Origin: Gammaproteobacteria bacterium
GTDB lineage: Bacteria; Pseudomonadota; Gammaproteobacteria; Pseudomonadales; Pseudomonadaceae
DNA: 36,107 nt
Reading direction: 5' to 3'
Assembly: GCA_903970465.1 (NCBI GenBank)
Contig: CAJCIO010000171.1
Location: 1-36,107, forward strand
Under the pieces are notes generated by a model. It did no database searches. It worked only from the letters and a program-made list of their open reading frames with translations, and was not told the DNA's origin. Position numbers and translations under genes: made by a program. Positions 15,998 through 24,188 of this stretch are shown piece after piece (the first letter of the stretch is position 1; the number at the start of each line of letters is the position of its first letter).

Positions 15998-18210
15998 CAG
16001 CAATGAGCCGCTCCAACGTCGACTACTACCAGGATACCCAGGTCGACATGGCGACCCTCCTGCGCACCCTGTTCGACCACAAAGGCATGATCGCCTCGAT
16101 CGTCGGCGTGTTCACCGTGCTGGGGCTGGTGTATGCCGTGCTCGCGCAGCCGATCTACCAGGCCAACGCGATGATCCAGATCGAACCAAAAAAGGTCGGC
16201 CTGGACGCTACCCCGCAGGTCAGCAGCAAACCGACATCGGTCTCCGAAGCGGTCACCGAAATCGAGCTGATCAAGTCGCGCACCGTGCTCGGCAAAGTGG
16301 TTTCCGACCTCAAGCTCGACGTAGTCGCACGCCCGCGTTACTTCCCGGTGTTCGGTCAGTGGCTGGCACGCCAGTTCAAGCCCACCAACGACAAGCCAGT
16401 GGCGGCGCCGCTGTTCGGCCTCGGTGCCTTCGCCTGGGGCGGCGAAAAACTCGACGTCTACTCGCTCGATGTGCCCGACTCGCTGCTCGGCAAACGCCTG
16501 GTGCTGACCGCCGGCACCGACGGCACCTACACCCTGGTCGACAGCACCGGCGCCCAGTTGCTGCAAGGCAAGGTCGGGGAAATGAGCAGCGGCAACGGCG
16601 TGTCCATTCAAGTCGAAGCGCTGCAGGCCCGCCCCGGCACCGAGTTTCGCCTGGCGCGCAATCGCGAACTGACCACCGCGCTGGACTATCAGGATCGCCT
16701 CAAGGTCTCCGAAGCCGGCAAGGACTCGGGCATCATCTACCTGGCTATCCAGGACGCCGACCCGGATCAGGCCAAACGCGTCCTCAACGAAGTCAGCCGT
16801 CGCTACGTGCGCCAGAACGTCGAGCGCAGTTCCGCCGAAGCGGCCCAGCGCCTGGAGTTCCTGCGCTCGCAACTGCCACTGGTGCGCAAGGAACTGGAAA
16901 AAGCCGAGGACGCCCTGCACGCCTTCCAGATGCGCACCCGGTCGGTGGACGTAAGCCTCGAAACCAAGGCCGTGCTCGACCAGTCCGTGGCCTACGACAC
17001 GCAGCTCTCGGAACTGCGCCTCAAACGTACCGACCTTGACCGCCTGTACACCCGTCAGCATCCGGCTTCCATCGCCCTGTCCAACCAGATCGGCCAGGTC
17101 GAAGGCCTCAAGGCCTCGCTGCAAAACAAGATCAAGGCCCTGCCTGAAACCCAGCAGGAACTGCTGCGCTTGACCCGCGACATGCAGGTCAGCAGCCAGA
17201 CCTACACCCTGGTGCTGAACAAGAGCCAGGAGCAGGACATCATCCGCGCCGGCAACATCGGTAACGTGCGCATCATCGACAACGCCGACGTCAACGTCGA
17301 AGAGCCGGTCAAGCCGATGCGCGCGCTGATCGTCGCCATCGCCATGCTCCTCGGTGCCCTGCTGGCCATTGCAATCGTCTTTCTGCGCCAGGCGTTTTAC
17401 CGCGGCGTCGAGAACCCCGACGTGATCGAGAACCTGGGCATGCCGGTGTATGCCTCGCTGCCGATGTCGCGCTTGCAGGAGCGCCTGAAAAAGGGTCGCA
17501 AGAGCGCCCCGGGCGAATCGAAGCTGCTCAGCGTCGCCGCACCTACGGAGCTGGCCATTGAAGCGCTGCGCAGCCTGCGCACCAGCCTGCACTTCGCCAT
17601 GCTCGAGTCGCGCAACAACATCCTGATGATCACCAGCCCGACGCCGGGCGTGGGCAAGTCGTTCGTCTGCGCCAACCTCGCGGTGATCATCGCCCAGACC
17701 GGCAAGAAGGTCCTGCTGATCGACGCCGACATGCGCAAGGGCTACCTGCACAAGTCATTCGGCCTGTCACCGGCGCCGGCTCATGGTCTGTCCGATGCCT
17801 TGGCCAACCGCGTGACCACCCAAGAGGTGATCAACGCCACCAGCGTCGACAACCTCGACCTGATCGCGTGCGGCTTCGCGGCGCCGAACCCGTCCGAGCT
17901 GCTGATGCACGACAACTTCAACAAGTTGCTGCGCGAACTGACCCCGCACTACGACCTGGTGATCATCGACACCCCGCCGATCATGGCCGTGACCGATGCC
18001 TCGCTGGTCGGCCGCCAGGCAGGCACCACCCTGCTGGTGGCGCGCTTTGGCCAGAGCTCGGTCAAGGAGATCGAAACCTCCAAGCGGCGTCTGGCGCAGA
18101 ACGGCGTGCTGATCAAGGGCGCGATCTTCAACGCCACCATCCGCAAGGCTTCCACCGCCGACTACGACTGCGCGGCTTACGGCTACGACTACAGCCCAGC
18201 CAAGAAGTGA
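15994..18210 (+). CDS. Wzc-like polysaccharide tyrosine autokinase / chain-length regulator
   Basis: A 738-residue inner-membrane BY-kinase. It has an N-terminal Wzz domain with a first membrane helix near residues 32-50, a long periplasmic coiled-coil region, the GNVR-type segment (NIGNVRIIDNADV) and a second membrane helix (LIVAIAMLLGALLAIAIVFL). The cytoplasmic kinase has Walker A PGVGKS (Lys555), Walker A' LLIDADMRK and Walker B LVIIDTPP. The C-terminal tail holds four closely spaced Tyr residues (DYDCAAYGYDYSPAKK), the autophosphorylation cluster. The protein sets chain length and controls export together with the Wzb-like phosphatase upstream and the Wza-like lipoprotein at 25443. AGGAAG precedes the ATG at 15994; a second ATG at 16003 is possible. 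Confidence 0.95.
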   Translation: MTAMSRSNVDYYQDTQVDMATLLRTLFDHKGMIASIVGVFTVLGLVYAVLAQPIYQANAMIQIEPKKVGLDATPQVSSKPTSVSEAVTEIELIKSRTVLGKVVSDLKLDVVARPRYFPVFGQWLARQFKPTNDKPVAAPLFGLGAFAWGGEKLDVYSLDVPDSLLGKRLVLTAGTDGTYTLVDSTGAQLLQGKVGEMSSGNGVSIQVEALQARPGTEFRLARNRELTTALDYQDRLKVSEAGKDSGIIYLAIQDADPDQAKRVLNEVSRRYVRQNVERSSAEAAQRLEFLRSQLPLVRKELEKAEDALHAFQMRTRSVDVSLETKAVLDQSVAYDTQLSELRLKRTDLDRLYTRQHPASIALSNQIGQVEGLKASLQNKIKALPETQQELLRLTRDMQVSSQTYTLVLNKSQEQDIIRAGNIGNVRIIDNADVNVEEPVKPMRALIVAIAMLLGALLAIAIVFLRQAFYRGVENPDVIENLGMPVYASLPMSRLQERLKKGRKSAPGESKLLSVAAPTELAIEALRSLRTSLHFAMLESRNNILMITSPTPGVGKSFVCANLAVIIAQTGKKVLLIDADMRKGYLHKSFGLSPAPAHGLSDALANRVTTQEVINATSVDNLDLIACGFAAPNPSELLMHDNFNKLLRELTPHYDLVIIDTPPIMAVTDASLVGRQAGTTLLVARFGQSSVKEIETSKRRLAQNGVLIKGAIFNATIRKASTADYDCAAYGYDYSPAKK

Positions 18211-18244
18211 CTCGACTGACCGGCGCAGACCAGGGATGCAACCG

Positions 18245-19027
18245 ATGACCAAGACCATTGCCATGATGCAGCCGTACTGGTTCCCCTACCTGGGGTACTT
18301 CCAGCTGATCGCCGCCGCGGACATTTTCGTGCTCGGTGACGACCTGCAGTACATCAAGGATGGCTGGATCAATCGCAATCGCATCCTGGCCGCCGGAGAG
18401 GCCCGACTGGTCAGCCTTCCGCTGAAAAAGGCGGCACATGGCCTGCATATCGATCAGCGGCAGACAAGCGACGAATTCGCCCAGACGAACGGCAAACTTA
18501 TTAAGACTTTGGCCCTGAACTACTCGAGGGCGCCGCACTCCGATGTCATCTTGCCACTATTGGAAAAGATTATGCGGTATCCTGAACGCAACCTGGCCCG
18601 AGCCCTTGAGTATTCGATCCGCGAACTGTGCGCTTACCTGCGCATAGACACGCCGATCCTGCGCGCCTCGGAACTGGCCATCGGCGCTGTCGAGGACAAG
18701 CAGGACCGCGTCATCAAGACCATGAAAAAGCTGGGTGGGGAGCGCTTCCTCAACCCGATTGGCGGCCTCGACTTGTACGAGGACGAGCGATTCAAGCGCA
18801 ACGGTATCGAACTGCGGTTCCACCGCATGTCGGCACTGAGCTATCCGCAATTCAAGGGCCCGTTCGTGCCCAACCTGTCGATTATCGACGTGTTGATGTT
18901 CAACACAGTGGATCAGGTACGCCAATGGCTGCCCCTGTTCACCTGCGAATTGCCACACGCCGCCACTGTTCCCGCTGTCAGCACGCCCACTGCCGCCCAG
19001 CCTACGTTTATGGAGATGTACTCATGA
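18245..19027 (+). CDS. WbqC-family protein
   Basis: About 260 residues with the unmistakable WbqC opening TIAMMQPYWFPYLGYFQL, then DDLQYIKDGWINRNRIL and, in the second half, GIELRFHRM and LSIIDVLMFN. The family recurs in O-antigen and capsule clusters beside sugar aminotransferases and is thought to help modify amino sugars, but I do not know of an established reaction for this branch. The VioA-like aminotransferase upstream in this operon fits that association. Two starts are possible: ATG 18236 and ATG 18245. I prefer 18245 because CAGGG lies about 9 nt before it and homologues begin close to the MQP motif. The stop overlaps the rfaH-like start (ATGA). Confidence 0.88.
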   Translation: MTKTIAMMQPYWFPYLGYFQLIAAADIFVLGDDLQYIKDGWINRNRILAAGEARLVSLPLKKAAHGLHIDQRQTSDEFAQTNGKLIKTLALNYSRAPHSDVILPLLEKIMRYPERNLARALEYSIRELCAYLRIDTPILRASELAIGAVEDKQDRVIKTMKKLGGERFLNPIGGLDLYEDERFKRNGIELRFHRMSALSYPQFKGPFVPNLSIIDVLMFNTVDQVRQWLPLFTCELPHAATVPAVSTPTAAQPTFMEMYS

Positions 19028-19539
19028 CTGATTTCGCCGACAACGCCACTTGGTACCTGATTCAGACCAAACCGCGGCAAGAGGCCCGTGCCGAAGAACA
19101 CCTGCTGCGCCAGCAGTTCGAATGCTACCGCCCGGTGCAGCCACAAGCGGCGGCCAGCAAGACTCGGCGCATCGTCGACGAAGCGCTGTTCCCAGGCTAC
19201 CTGTTTATCCGCATGGACCTGAGCAACAGCTGGTACCCGATTCGCTCGACCCGTGGCGTGTCGCGCATTGTCTCGTTCGGCAACACGCCGTGCCCGGTGC
19301 CCGACGCCCTGATCGAGCAGATCCAGCAACGCGTGCGCGTGCCAGTGGCCGTGCCCATGACCCCCTTTGTGCAAGGCGAGCGCGTGCTGGTGAAGACCGG
19401 CAACAGCGACCTGCAAGCGATTTTCCTCAGCAACGACGGTGAAGAGCGTGCCGTGATTCTGCTGAACCTGATGCAACGCGAACAACGCGTCACACTGCCA
19501 CGCAGCAGCCTTATGCGCGAGGTCGCACACGCCTGCTAA
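19024..19539 (+). CDS. RfaH-type NusG paralogue (operon-specific antitermination factor)
   Basis: A 171-residue protein with a NusG N-terminal domain (WYLIQTKPRQEARAEEHL at 10-27, then the core EALFPGYLFIRMDL at 53-66 and STRGVSRIVSFG at 75-86). The short C-terminal KOW-type domain (about 116-165, with LQAIFLSNDGEERAVILLNL) is closer to RfaH than to housekeeping NusG. RfaH binds RNA polymerase paused at ops DNA, suppresses pausing and Rho, and can recruit ribosomes. Two ops-like sites stand in this operon's leader at 10958 and 11039. The gene sits in the middle of the operon rather than apart from it, which predicts positive feedback. ATG 19024 overlaps the WbqC stop. Confidence in the RfaH class is high; the link to the ops sites is inference. 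Confidence 0.9.
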   Translation: MTDFADNATWYLIQTKPRQEARAEEHLLRQQFECYRPVQPQAAASKTRRIVDEALFPGYLFIRMDLSNSWYPIRSTRGVSRIVSFGNTPCPVPDALIEQIQQRVRVPVAVPMTPFVQGERVLVKTGNSDLQAIFLSNDGEERAVILLNLMQREQRVTLPRSSLMREVAHAC

Positions 19540-19579
19540 TGGCAACGGGCAGGCTTCAAGGATGACAGGAGGGAGTCCG

Positions 19580-20584
19580 ATGAGCACAAGAACGACACTG
19601 GTTACATTGACCTACGGCAATCGCCTTGACTACCTCAAGGCACTGGTCAACCGTTCGCTGGCCTGTGAACAGATCGAACGGGTAATCATCGTCAACAATG
19701 CCTCGATGGCGGACCTGGCCTCATTACGCACAGCATGGCCGCAACAGATCGAGCTGATCGACCTGCCCAGCAACACCGGTTCAGCCAACGGTTACAAGGT
19801 CGGCATCGAAGCCGCCTTGAACGGCGGAGCTGAATACATCTGGCTCATGGATGACGACAACGCCCCGACTCTGGGGGCCATCGATACCTTGCACCAGCGT
19901 CTTGCCGAATGCGAACAGCAGATGGGCCGCGGCAAGGCGGCGGTGATGGGTTTCAGGCCCGGCCACCAGGCCGACCTGGCCGCCGGTGTTCCGGAGCGCT
20001 TTGCCGTGCAGTGGCGCTCCAGCTGTTTTGGCTTTCATGTCGCACAACTGCCCTACAAACTCTGGCGGCGCCTGCCTTGGGGCAAGCCGCAGCCGCGATC
20101 GAACCACAAGCAACCACTGGTCAAACTGCCCTTCACCACCTATGGCGGCCTGCTCGCCCATCGCAGCCTGTACGAACGTATCGGCCTGCCGCTGGGGGAG
20201 TTGTTGCTGTATGCCGACGACACCGAATACACCTGGCGGATCACGGCCACGGGCGGGCAGATTTTCCTGGTCACCGAAGCCCTGCTCGATGATCTGGAAG
20301 ACTCCTGGAACATCAAGTCGCGCACCAACAACATCTACGAGAGTTTTTTGCTCGGCAACTCAGATCTGCGCGCGTATTACACGGCGCGCAACCAGGCCTG
20401 GTTCGACAAATTCGTCTGGGCGCAGTCGGCCTGGCAGTACCACTTGAATCGCTCGGTGTTCTTGCTGCTGTTGCGCTACGTCGCTCGACGAAGTGGCTCC
20501 AGCCAGCGCCTGAGCCTGATCGAACAGGCCATTCGCGACGGAGAATCCGGGCGTCTGGGCATCCACGAGTCGTACCCCCTATGA
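19580..20584 (+). CDS. Family 2 glycosyltransferase (galactofuranosyl/rhamnosyltransferase-like)
   Basis: A 334-residue GT-A protein. It opens with TLVTLTYGNRLDYLKALV, has the IIVNNAS segment and the metal-binding motif EYIWLMDDDNAPT, and a later acidic region (LLLYADDTEYTWR) typical of rhamnosyl- and galactofuranosyl-transferase relatives. The donor cannot be fixed. A strong Shine-Dalgarno (AGGAGG, 9 nt before ATG 19580) decides the start over the in-frame ATG at 19562. The 40 nt between the rfaH-like stop and this start hold that site only. The stop overlaps the next gene's ATG. Confidence 0.9.
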   Translation: MSTRTTLVTLTYGNRLDYLKALVNRSLACEQIERVIIVNNASMADLASLRTAWPQQIELIDLPSNTGSANGYKVGIEAALNGGAEYIWLMDDDNAPTLGAIDTLHQRLAECEQQMGRGKAAVMGFRPGHQADLAAGVPERFAVQWRSSCFGFHVAQLPYKLWRRLPWGKPQPRSNHKQPLVKLPFTTYGGLLAHRSLYERIGLPLGELLLYADDTEYTWRITATGGQIFLVTEALLDDLEDSWNIKSRTNNIYESFLLGNSDLRAYYTARNQAWFDKFVWAQSAWQYHLNRSVFLLLLRYVARRSGSSQRLSLIEQAIRDGESGRLGIHESYPL

Positions 20585-21825
20585 AATTACTGTTCCTCAA
20601 TAGTCTGTACTCGCCGCATATCGGTGGCGGCGCCGAGATCGTCTTGCAGCGCACAGTCGAAGGCCTGCATCAGCGCGGCGAAGACGTCACCGTGCTGACC
20701 ACCGGGCCCCAGCCCGGGCTGAATTTCAGCCTGGTGCGTGGCATCAAGGTGTACCGCGCAGGATTGCTCAATACCTACTGGCACTTCAGCGAGCAACGCC
20801 CCGGCGCCCTGGCCCGGCTGGGCTGGCACCTGCGTGACCGCTACAACTCGGGGATGCGCCAGTACCTGCGCGAAGTGATCGAGCAGCAGAAAATCGACCT
20901 TGTGGTGTGTCACAACCTCAGCGGTTGGTCGGCTGCGGTGTGGGACGAGATCGCCCAGGCCGGCATCCCTATCGTGCAGGTGCTGCACGACATGTACCTG
21001 CTGTGCCCGGGCAGCAACATGTTCAAGAAAGGCGCGGCCTGCAAGACGCCCTGCACCCTGTGCAAGCATTTTCGCCAGGGCCACGCCGAGCGCTCGGCGC
21101 AGGTCGATGCGGTGGTGGGCGTGAGCCGCTTCCTGCTCGACAAGCTGTCATCGGCCAAGTACTTCCGCAACGCCAGCAGCCATGTCATCTACAACAGCAG
21201 CCCGGATATCGAAGAAAACAACGAGCGCTATTTCAAGGCCGCCTGGGCACGCCCCGAACCGCTGCGCTTCGGCTATATCGGCACGTTGTCGGATCAGAAG
21301 GGCCTGCGCTGGCTGATCGAACAGTTCAAGGCGCTGCCGTTCGAAGCCACGCTGCAGATCGCCGGACGCGGGCAGTCCGACTACGAGGCCGAGCTCAAGC
21401 AATTCGCCAACTCGTCGCGCATCGAGTTCATCGGTTATCAATCGCCCGAGAGCTTCTACCAGCAGATCGATGTCTCGGTGGTGCCGTCCATCTGGAACGA
21501 GCCCTTCGGCATGGTAGCCGTCGAGGCCTGTGCCCACTCGGTGCCGGTGATCGCCAGCAACCGCGGCGGCCTGCCGGAAATCATCGAAGACGAGGTCAAC
21601 GGCCTGCTGTGCGATCCGGCCGATCCCGACTCACTGGGCCGCGCCATGCAGCGCATCCATGTCGAGATCGGGCTGCGGGAACGGCTGGCCGCACAAACCC
21701 GGGTCAGCGTCGAACACCTGCTGGACCAGGAGCGCATGCTCGACAGCTACCAACAACTGTTCCGCCAGGTACTGACACAAAAGACCACCCAGCCCGGCAC
21801 CGACTATCTTCTGCAACACCCGTAA
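20581..21825 (+). CDS. Family 4 glycosyltransferase
   Basis: A 414-residue GT-B retaining glycosyltransferase. The N-terminal domain begins LLFLNSLYSPHIGGGAE with the Gly-rich loop. The C-terminal domain shows RFGYIGTLSDQKGLRWLIEQ and the EX7E-type motif EPFGMVAVEA followed by PVIASNRGGLPEII. An unusual Cys-rich stretch (GAACKTPCTLCKHF near residue 155) is known in some family 4 members and may bind a metal. The sugar transferred is unknown. ATGA overlap with the upstream gene indicates coupling. The enzyme should act at the cytoplasmic face of the inner membrane while the repeat unit is built. Confidence 0.92.
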   Translation: MKLLFLNSLYSPHIGGGAEIVLQRTVEGLHQRGEDVTVLTTGPQPGLNFSLVRGIKVYRAGLLNTYWHFSEQRPGALARLGWHLRDRYNSGMRQYLREVIEQQKIDLVVCHNLSGWSAAVWDEIAQAGIPIVQVLHDMYLLCPGSNMFKKGAACKTPCTLCKHFRQGHAERSAQVDAVVGVSRFLLDKLSSAKYFRNASSHVIYNSSPDIEENNERYFKAAWARPEPLRFGYIGTLSDQKGLRWLIEQFKALPFEATLQIAGRGQSDYEAELKQFANSSRIEFIGYQSPESFYQQIDVSVVPSIWNEPFGMVAVEACAHSVPVIASNRGGLPEIIEDEVNGLLCDPADPDSLGRAMQRIHVEIGLRERLAAQTRVSVEHLLDQERMLDSYQQLFRQVLTQKTTQPGTDYLLQHP

Positions 21826-21837
21826 GGCACCCACATC

Positions 21838-21870
21838 CCCGTGGGAGCGTGCTCTGCCCGCGAAGAGCCC
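21838..21870 (+). repeat. REP-like element inside the exopolysaccharide operon
   Basis: CCGTGGGAGCGTGCTCTG...CGCGAAGAGCC is a Pseudomonas REP variant sitting 12 nt after the family 4 glycosyltransferase stop and just before the glycoside-hydrolase-like gene. It breaks the otherwise overlapping gene chain. Confidence 0.7.
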
Positions 21871-21915
21871 TGCACCGTAACGCAATTCCTGCCCCGCCCA
21901 GTCCGAGACTCATCC

Positions 21916-22977
21916 TTGACGATTCCCCAGCTTACCGCTGTGCTGACGCGCAGGCGCTATCCGCGTTTTGCCGTGCTGTTGCTCAGCCTGTTGTGCGCCA
22001 CGCAGACGCGCGGGGATCAGGATTTCATCGTCGGCGTCACCCCCCACACGCTGGAGGATGGCGGCCCCTTGGCAAAGCCCTTGCAGCTTTACGACCTGGG
22101 CAACGAATGGGACAGCCAGCCCAATGACATCGAGGCCTATGTGCGGCGGGTCAAGGACAGCGCCGCGCGGCTGCGTCGCAACGAGCCGCTGGCGAAAATC
22201 CTCGCCGGGGCGATCGGCAGCGATGCACTGGCTCAAGGCGTTGCCGAGCAGTTGATAAAGGCCGGCTTGCTGGACAGCGTCGACGGCCTGTCGTTACGCC
22301 CGTTCGTGGCATGTCGCACGGCGCTGGGGGTCTACACCCCGGAAAGCTGGATTCGCTGGCTGGACCAGTTGAACAAACGCATCACCCTCCAGGCTGGCCA
22401 TCCGGTGCCGCTGTACCTGACGGCCATGGGGTGGCCCAGCAGCCAGGACAACTGTGGCGTCAGCGAAAACACCCAGGCGGCGTTCCTCGCACGCAGCTTT
22501 CTGCTGGCGCGCAGCCGCCCGAATATCAAGGGCATGTGGTGGTACGAACTGGCCGACGACAACGCCCCGCAGCGCCCGCACCATCTGGGCCTGTTGCACA
22601 GCGATCTCAGCGAGAAACCGGCGTACGCGGTGCTCAAGGTCATCGCCCCACTGATGACCCGCTACCGCTATAGCGCTGATCCAAACCCGAACCTGACCCC
22701 GGGCCGCAACAACCTGTACCTCATGGACTTCACCACGGACGACGACCACGTGCTGGCCGCCTGGGCGATCGGCCAGGCGCGCCAGATCAGGCTCGAAACC
22801 CGCAACGACGTCCAGGGCCCGGTGCAGTTGATCGACACCCGCCAGCCGCGCCGCGGACGGTTCGACAGCGATAGCCATTGGGTCTGCCAGGAACACCGTT
22901 GCACCGCCGTCATTACTCTGAGCGAATTTCCGCAGATCATTTCGCTCGGCAAACCCAGCTGGCTGTTCACCCGATGA
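21916..22977 (+). CDS. Degenerate GH-A-clan glycoside hydrolase-like protein (GH39/PslG-type), probably inactive
   Basis: About 353 residues. A signal peptide is likely (RRRYPRFAVLLLSLLCATQT), so the protein is exported. The GNEWD segment resembles the acid/base Asn-Glu of clan GH-A enzymes, and GMWWYELADDN resembles the eighth strand. Two features argue against catalysis. First, the expected nucleophile region (usually TE-GW) reads YLTAMGWPS, with Ala (GCC at about 22423) in place of Glu. Second, LQLYDL near the N-terminus runs straight into GNEWD, leaving out roughly 100 residues that normally form the first barrel strands. Export operons often carry such a hydrolase to trim polymer in the periplasm. 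The start is uncertain: TTG 21916 and GTG 21940 are both possible, neither has a good ribosome-binding site, and the GTG at 21841 lies in the REP element. Confidence 0.65.
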   Translation: MTIPQLTAVLTRRRYPRFAVLLLSLLCATQTRGDQDFIVGVTPHTLEDGGPLAKPLQLYDLGNEWDSQPNDIEAYVRRVKDSAARLRRNEPLAKILAGAIGSDALAQGVAEQLIKAGLLDSVDGLSLRPFVACRTALGVYTPESWIRWLDQLNKRITLQAGHPVPLYLTAMGWPSSQDNCGVSENTQAAFLARSFLLARSRPNIKGMWWYELADDNAPQRPHHLGLLHSDLSEKPAYAVLKVIAPLMTRYRYSADPNPNLTPGRNNLYLMDFTTDDDHVLAAWAIGQARQIRLETRNDVQGPVQLIDTRQPRRGRFDSDSHWVCQEHRCTAVITLSEFPQIISLGKPSWLFTR

Positions 22978-23054
22978 CTGCTTATCCACCGACTGTTCAT
23001 CCGCTGAACAACCATCCCCTTTCAATCGACTGAGGCCATGCCAAGGATGTTTCG

Positions 23055-24188
23055 ATGATTGTCCTCAATGCGCGATTCCTGACCCAGGAGCTAAGAGGCG
23101 TACAACGCTTTGCCGAGCAGATCTGCCTGGCCCTGAAGACGTTGCGCAATGACCTGCAGTTCGTGTGTCCCGCCGACATCAAAATGCATGAATCCGCCCG
23201 CTTGCTCGACGCCATCCCGGTCGGCACACGCAGTGGTCATCTCTGGGAGCAGTTGGATCTGCCCCGCTACCTGCACCGTCAGGACAAACCGCTGCTGGTC
23301 TCGCTGGGTGCGACCGCACCGTTGTTCTACAACAACCAGATCGCCACGCACCACGACATCACCTATGTGCGCCATCCCGAAAGCTACAGCTGGAAGTTTC
23401 GTACCGCCTACCGAGTGATGACGCCCCTGCTGCTCCGGCACATAAAGACCCTGATCACCGTCAGCCAGTTTTCCAAGCGCGAGATCTCGGGCTTTTACGA
23501 TTTCCCGGCCGATCAGGTGCTGGTGGTGCCCAATGCCGTCAGCGACGAATTCCAGCCCGGCGCGCCATTGCGTAACGAGCGCCAGTATCTGCTGGCCGTT
23601 TCGTCACCCAGCGCCCACAAGAACTTCAGCCGCATGATCAAGGCGTTTCTGGCGCTCAAGGGTCATGAACAGGTCGAACTGCGCATCGTCGGTGGTGGCG
23701 GCGCGATTTTCTCCGACCCCAGTCTGGAACAGCTGGCCAGCAGCGATCAGCGCATCAAGTTTCTTGGCCGCCTTAGCGATCAGGCATTGATCGAGCAGTA
23801 CCAGAACGCGGCCGCGTTCGTGTTTCCTTCGCTGTATGAAGGCTTCGGTATCCCGCCCCTGGAAGCTCAGGCTTGCGGCTGTCCGGTACTGGCGGCCAAT
23901 GCAGCGTCGATTCCGGAAGTGCTGCAATCCAGCGCGCTGTATTTCGACCCGCTGGACACCGAACACATCTCCAGAGCCATGTCTCTGGCCCTCAACAATC
24001 TGACTATCCGCCAACACCTGCGCACCCTCGGTCTGCAAAACGTGTCGCGCTTCAGCTGGGAAGAGTCAGCCCAGTTGATCAGCGACCGCATTGATTCGTT
24101 GACCCTCCAACAAAAACCAACGTCAACGACTACCCAAGCGCGTTCGCTCGCGCCAAGGAGCATCCATGAAAATCGCAATCGTCCATGA
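23055..24188 (+). CDS. Family 4 glycosyltransferase
   Basis: A 377-residue GT-B protein. The N-terminal half has LRGVQRFAEQICLAL and THHDITYVRHPESYS. The C-terminal half has YLLAVSSPSAHKNFSRMIKA and the donor-site motif YEGFGIPPLEAQACGCPV with both Glu residues of EX7E. This fits mannosyltransferase-like family 4 enzymes of polysaccharide clusters; specificity is unproven. AAGGATG precedes ATG 23055. The 3' end overlaps the next glycosyltransferase by 23 nt in a different frame. The 77 nt before the start contain no obvious promoter. Confidence 0.92.
   Translation: MIVLNARFLTQELRGVQRFAEQICLALKTLRNDLQFVCPADIKMHESARLLDAIPVGTRSGHLWEQLDLPRYLHRQDKPLLVSLGATAPLFYNNQIATHHDITYVRHPESYSWKFRTAYRVMTPLLLRHIKTLITVSQFSKREISGFYDFPADQVLVVPNAVSDEFQPGAPLRNERQYLLAVSSPSAHKNFSRMIKAFLALKGHEQVELRIVGGGGAIFSDPSLEQLASSDQRIKFLGRLSDQALIEQYQNAAAFVFPSLYEGFGIPPLEAQACGCPVLAANAASIPEVLQSSALYFDPLDTEHISRAMSLALNNLTIRQHLRTLGLQNVSRFSWEESAQLISDRIDSLTLQQKPTSTTTQARSLAPRSIHENRNRP

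Noticed and set aside
18236..18244. ATG 18236 as the start of the WbqC-family gene
   Set aside because: It would place the CAGGG site directly against the start codon. ATG 18245 has proper spacing and matches the family N-terminus better.
21841..21915. GTG 21841 as the start of the glycoside-hydrolase-like gene
   Set aside because: The first codons would come from a REP element, and the predicted signal peptide would be buried about 40 residues inside.
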